Source: an uncultured Methanobrevibacter sp.
GTDB taxonomy: Archaea > Methanobacteriota > Methanobacteria > Methanobacteriales > Methanobacteriaceae
Direction of reading: 5' to 3'
Assembly (NCBI GenBank): GCA_902795935.1
Contig: CADBMS010000015.1
Location: 1 to 17,371, forward strand
Length of the DNA: 17,371 bases
The notes under the pieces: generated by a model
The model's database searches: none
Told to the model about the DNA's origin: nothing
What the model saw: only the letters and a program-made list of their open reading frames with translations
Program-made: the position numbers and the translations under genes
Shown: positions 14,209-17,371 of the stretch, piece after piece
How positions within the stretch are numbered: position 1 is the stretch's first letter
How the letters are laid out: each line of letters begins with the position of its first letter

Positions 14209-15300
14209 ATGGGAAAAATCGATAAAAACGAAATTCTAAGTATCCTTGATGGATATGACAAAGAAAATGTGACCATTGCAACATTAGGAAGCCATACTTC
14301 AATCCACATATTAAAAGGAGCTAAAGAAGAAGGATTCAGAACTGCTGTTGTATGTGAAAAAGGTAGAGAAGTTCCATACCAACGATTTGAAGTTGCTGAT
14401 GAATTCATACTCGTAGATAAATTCAAAGACATAATCAATGAAGACGTACAACAAAAACTTCGAGATATGAATGCTATAGTCATACCACATGGATCTTTTG
14501 TAGCATATGCAGGATTAGATAATGTTGAAGATAAATTTAATGTTCCAATGTTTGGAAATAGAGACATTTTAAGATGGGAAGCTGAAAGAGATTTAGAAAG
14601 AAAACTTATAATCGAATCAGATATTAGAATGCCTTACAAATATGATGATCCATCAAAAATAGACCGTACAGTCATGGTTAAATTCCCAGGCGCTCGTGGA
14701 GGAAGAGGATATTTCGTAGCATCCACACCTGAAGAGTTTAATGAAAAAATTAATGTAATGCTTAAGAAAAACTGGATTGAAGAAGAAGATATTAAAGAAG
14801 CACATATTGAAGAATATGTAGCTGGTTGTAACTATTGCATACATTACTTTTATTCCGCATTAAATGATGAAGTAGAAGTTATGGGTATGGACACCCGTTT
14901 TGAATCCAGTATTGATGGTCTTGTAAGAATTCCTGCAAAAGATCAACTAGAAATTGGTTTAGAACCTAGTTATGTTGTTACTGGTAACCATCCAGTGGTT
15001 ATTAGAGAATCATTATTACCACAAGTATTTGAAAATGGAGATAAATTAGTGGAAACTGCTAAAAAAATGGTTGCTCCTGGAATGAATGGACCATTTTGCC
15101 TACAATGTTTCTGTAATGAAGACTTAGAATTAGTAATCTTCGAGATGAGTGCCCGTACTGATGGCGGTACTAACACATTCATGGATTCCTCACCATACAG
15201 TTACATGAAATTCGGTGAATTCATGAGTATGGGTCGTAGAATTTCCCGTGAAATTAAAAACGCAATTGAACAAGATAAATTAGATGTTATTATCACATAA
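14209..15300 (+). CDS. purP: FAICAR synthetase PurP
   Basis: PurP makes 5-formaminoimidazole-4-carboxamide ribonucleotide from AICAR, formate and ATP. This is the ninth step of purine synthesis and the archaeal route that uses free formate instead of formyl-folate. The 363-residue length matches characterised archaeal PurP. Hallmarks are TIATLGSHTSIHILKGAKEEGF at residues 22-43, the ATP-grasp loop VKFPGARGGRGYF at about 157-169, and EMSARTDGGTN in the C-terminal part, where metal and ATP bind. The ATG at 14209 has TGGAGGAAT just upstream, a strong ribosome binding site. Codons look more optimised than in the hypothetical genes, as expected for a housekeeping gene. Confidence 0.96.
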   Translation: MGKIDKNEILSILDGYDKENVTIATLGSHTSIHILKGAKEEGFRTAVVCEKGREVPYQRFEVADEFILVDKFKDIINEDVQQKLRDMNAIVIPHGSFVAYAGLDNVEDKFNVPMFGNRDILRWEAERDLERKLIIESDIRMPYKYDDPSKIDRTVMVKFPGARGGRGYFVASTPEEFNEKINVMLKKNWIEEEDIKEAHIEEYVAGCNYCIHYFYSALNDEVEVMGMDTRFESSIDGLVRIPAKDQLEIGLEPSYVVTGNHPVVIRESLLPQVFENGDKLVETAKKMVAPGMNGPFCLQCFCNEDLELVIFEMSARTDGGTNTFMDSSPYSYMKFGEFMSMGRRISREIKNAIEQDKLDVIIT

Positions 15301-15338
15301 TACATCCATTTTTAGTTTAAATTTCCTTTATTCATTTA

Positions 15339-15354
15339 TTTTTTAATTTTTTTT
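15339..15354 (+). terminator. T-run terminator after purP
   Basis: Two T-runs (TTTTTT, AA, TTTTTTTT) lie 40-55 bases after the purP stop codon and before the next gene. Archaeal RNA polymerase commonly stops at such tracts without a hairpin. Confidence 0.5.
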
Positions 15355-15402
15355 ATAATAATATCATTTAATTTTCAAATTTCTTTTTAATTTATATTAT
15401 TG

Positions 15403-16542
15403 ATGTATATGATTCAAAAAAATGATAAAAATTGTGGCTGTCTTATTGAAGATATTCTTAATGAAGAAAAAGAGGAAGGAGAAAAAATTTTAAATAACTC
15501 CCCTAAATTATGCCCAATATCTAGTGAAGATATTGAAATATTCATAGAACCTGATGTGGAAAAAACAAGTCTTGATTTTTATCAAAAAAAACTAACTGAT
15601 GGCCTACCTATAATACCTCCAACAAAACAGAAAGTTGAAAAATTTTACAAATATTCACACTACACCCCAGAAGACATATTAACTATACTTAACCCACGCC
15701 AAGGAAAAGCTACAATTGAAAAAATTGCAATAAATGGAGTTATGTCTGGTTGTTTACCACAATTCATGCCAATACTTGAAACTGCAATAAAAGCAATAGG
15801 TAACCAGAAATTTAATATATCTGCAATAAATGCAACAACCCATCCTGTAAGTGTATGTATCCTGATTAATGGACCAATAAGAAACACAATAGAAATTAAC
15901 TGTAAAACTGGTTGTTTAGGTCCCGGAAATATAGCAAATGCAAGTATAGGTCGTGCCGTGCGTTTATGTTTAATTAATATAGCAGGAGCAGTGCCTGAAA
16001 TTGGAGATTATGCCACCCTAGGGTCACCTTCAAAATATACATATTGTTTTGGAGAAAATGAAGAAGAAAATCCCTGGATTAGCCTACATGAAGAACGTGG
16101 ATTTAAAAAAGAAGAAGACACAGTTACAGTTTTTGGTATAGAATCACCATACAATGTTAATGACCATAGAAGCGAAAATGGATATGACCTACTAGACACA
16201 ATTATTAATACAATATCCACTGCAGGATCTAATAATAGTCATGTTCCTGGAGAATTACTCATAATTATGAGTCCAGAACATGCCCAAACCATTTATAATG
16301 AAGATTTAAGTAAATTAGATGTGAAAAAATATATTCATGAAAATTCATTAGTTCATGAAAATTTAGCTAACCGTGGTGGAAGATTATTAGATACTAAATG
16401 GCTTAAAAAAAATATGGTACCACTAACTAGAACCCCAGAAGATGTGAATATTGTTGTTGCAGGAGGTTCAGGTAGACATACAATGATTGCACAAGGATTT
16501 GGAACATCAACAACTTCAGTTACTGAAAAAATCCTTAAATAA
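15403..16542 (+). CDS. UGSC-associated family protein, function unknown
   Basis: A 379-residue soluble protein. I match it to a family of uncharacterised proteins that I recall from actinobacteria and anaerobes, typified by DGLPVVPPT near the N terminus and ATLGNPGKYTFCF in the middle. Here these read TDGLPIIPPT (residues about 66-75), EKIAINGVMSGCLPQFMP (107-124), GCLGPGNIANASIGRA (171-186), ATLGSPSKYTYCFGENEE (205-222), IIMSPEHA and VVAGGSGRH. I associate the family with UGSC proteins from memory, so the link to the gene at 3839-4357 needs checking. Ten or so cysteines, including NCGC at the start, suggest thiol or metal chemistry. ATG 15403 or 15409 may start it; no ribosome binding site is visible, so it may be leaderless. 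Confidence 0.75.
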   Translation: MYMIQKNDKNCGCLIEDILNEEKEEGEKILNNSPKLCPISSEDIEIFIEPDVEKTSLDFYQKKLTDGLPIIPPTKQKVEKFYKYSHYTPEDILTILNPRQGKATIEKIAINGVMSGCLPQFMPILETAIKAIGNQKFNISAINATTHPVSVCILINGPIRNTIEINCKTGCLGPGNIANASIGRAVRLCLINIAGAVPEIGDYATLGSPSKYTYCFGENEEENPWISLHEERGFKKEEDTVTVFGIESPYNVNDHRSENGYDLLDTIINTISTAGSNNSHVPGELLIIMSPEHAQTIYNEDLSKLDVKKYIHENSLVHENLANRGGRLLDTKWLKKNMVPLTRTPEDVNIVVAGGSGRHTMIAQGFGTSTTSVTEKILK

Positions 16543-16754
16543 AATAGAAATTACAAATTAACACTTATCTCCTCTAAAAAAATTAAGTTTTATACTTTTT
16601 CCAAGAGTATTTTTAGTGGAAACTTTTAAGTTATCCATTAGCAACAATATTCCTTGTTTTAAAATCATCTATAAGAAAAGCATTTTACCTGCTAACCACC
16701 CACATATTTGTCATTAAAACACACCTAATATTTAAGTAGTTATAATAAAATCTT

Positions 16755-17009
16755 TCATTCTTCAATTAAAAATTCCGAATATTCTGGATTATGATTAATC
16801 CACTGTATGAATTCTTCTTTATGTTTTTTATATGGCAACATCATTGATTGTGATAATTTATTTTTGAATTTATCTAGTAATCCCTTTTTTTCTAGGAAGT
16901 TAAAATAATTCTCTAAATCAATTTCTCGTTGGATTAACCATGGAAGATATCCTGGATATTCTTCTAGTTCCTTTGCTTTTGATTTAATTTTTAAATAATC
17001 ATATTTCAT
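16755..17009 (-). CDS. Small hypothetical protein
   Basis: An 84-residue basic, aromatic-rich protein I do not recognise. It is probably all helical (YLKIKSKAKELEEYPG, then LIQREIDLENYFNFLEKKG), without cysteine or membrane segments. I chose the ATG at 17009 because GTGGGAT stands at a normal distance upstream; the ATG at 17024 would add five residues and overlap that site. It is isolated and points away from the restriction gene. The 212 bases between it and the gene at 15403-16542 hold only T-rich sequence. Confidence 0.65.
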   Translation of the reverse strand: MKYDYLKIKSKAKELEEYPGYLPWLIQREIDLENYFNFLEKKGLLDKFKNKLSQSMMLPYKKHKEEFIQWINHNPEYSEFLIEE

Positions 17010-17061
17010 AAAAATATCCCACATTTTTTTATAAAATATTCTCTAAAACTAATACTTTCTA

Positions 17062-17090
17062 ATCTTTTCATGAATAAAATCTGAAAAGAT
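17062..17090. repeat. Hairpin with 9-base arms
   Basis: ATCTTTTCA at 17062-17070 pairs perfectly with TGAAAAGAT at 17082-17090 over an 11-base loop. It lies in the divergent gap between the small hypothetical gene and hsdR. It could be an operator or a leader hairpin. Confidence 0.5.
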
Positions 17091-17247
17091 ATCTTATTCT
17101 CTCACTATCCTTGGGAGTTATATGTTATTTATATCTAATCTTAAATATGTATTTTCTCATTTTTAGGTAGCATATTATTAATTTTTATAGTTATTGAGTA
17201 ATATTTTAATGGTTTGTTGAAAAAATACATGAAAACTTTTAAATTAA

Positions 17248-17264
17248 TTTTATACATATAAAAT
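17248..17264 (+). promoter_or_regulatory. Candidate TATA region of hsdR
   Basis: TTTTATACATATAAAAT lies about 35 bases upstream of the ATG at 17291. Initiation would fall near 17280, leaving only about ten bases of leader. This fits the weak ribosome binding site (GGT at about 17285). Confidence 0.4.
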
Positions 17265-17290
17265 ATTAATCATTAAATGTTTGTGGTACT

Positions 17291-17371
17291 ATGGTCGTAG
17301 AAAGTGAAGCTACTTTAGAAGAAAAATTGATGAAACAATTATCTAATCAAGGTTATGAACGAATAAAAATC
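17291..17371 (+). CDS. hsdR: Type I restriction enzyme subunit R (N-terminal fragment)
   Basis: Only 27 codons are present before the window ends. They read MVVESEATLEEKLMKQLSNQ and then GYERIKI. This matches the usual opening of HsdR, where an E-x-x-x-E-x-x-L-x-x-x-L stretch precedes QGY. HsdR is the motor and nuclease subunit of type I restriction systems and works with HsdM and HsdS. Those partners are not in this window. The assignment rests on a short segment, so another nuclease of the same superfamily is possible. Confidence 0.65.
   Translation, partial: MVVESEATLEEKLMKQLSNQGYERIKI

Noticed and set aside
14172..14567. 131-codon minus-strand frame opposite purP
   Set aside because: It is antisense to a well-conserved PurP reading frame.

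Overview
The window is very AT-rich, tightly packed methanogen DNA. It carries a formylmethanofuran dehydrogenase (fwd) operon, a class I lysyl-tRNA synthetase, the archaeal purine enzyme PurP, a hexulose-phosphate isomerase and archaeal-type GGTGA/GGAGG ribosome binding sites. Together these point to the order Methanobacteriales, most like a gut Methanosphaera or Methanobrevibacter. The moaA-mobB pair argues against Methanosphaera stadtmanae itself, whose genome was reported to lack molybdopterin synthesis genes. This assignment is inference from gene content; no search was run.

Layout. 1-2764 (minus strand): the front of an fwd operon in the order fwdH-F-G-D-B, with fwdB cut by the window edge. 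Its first gene fuses a helix-turn-helix to a two-cluster ferredoxin, and two GTGT-N7-ACAC palindromes lie around its likely promoter. 3331-3768 (plus): an unrecognised acidic protein. 3839-5947 (minus): lysS followed by a Cys version of the UGSC-motif (seleno)protein family. 6214-7999 (minus): a PfkB sugar or nucleoside kinase behind a LysR/ModE-like regulator. Divergent from that regulator is hxlB (8285-8869, plus), with a perfect 8+8 palindrome in the gap. 8870-10919: a gene-poor stretch holding one coiled-coil protein, a 31-base direct repeat 1.7 kb apart, and a run of inverted repeats. 10920-12117: a membrane protein with a sequon-rich outer domain, and a small hypothetical protein. 12122-13875 (minus): mobB-moaA for molybdenum/tungsten cofactor. 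14209-16542 (plus): purP, then a protein of the family I associate with UGSC proteins. 16755-17009 (minus): a small hypothetical protein. 17291 to the edge (plus): the first codons of a probable type I restriction subunit hsdR.

How it fits together. Fwd carries a molybdenum or tungsten bis-pterin guanine dinucleotide in FwdB/FwdD, and MoaA and MobB belong to the pathway that makes that cofactor. HxlB and the PfkB kinase probably serve sugar-phosphate metabolism, with the regulator between them. The most novel material is the UGSC-like pair, the HTH-ferredoxin at the head of fwd, two genes whose strong ribosome binding sites point at ATT codons, and the hairpin-rich gap at 10.0-10.6 kb.
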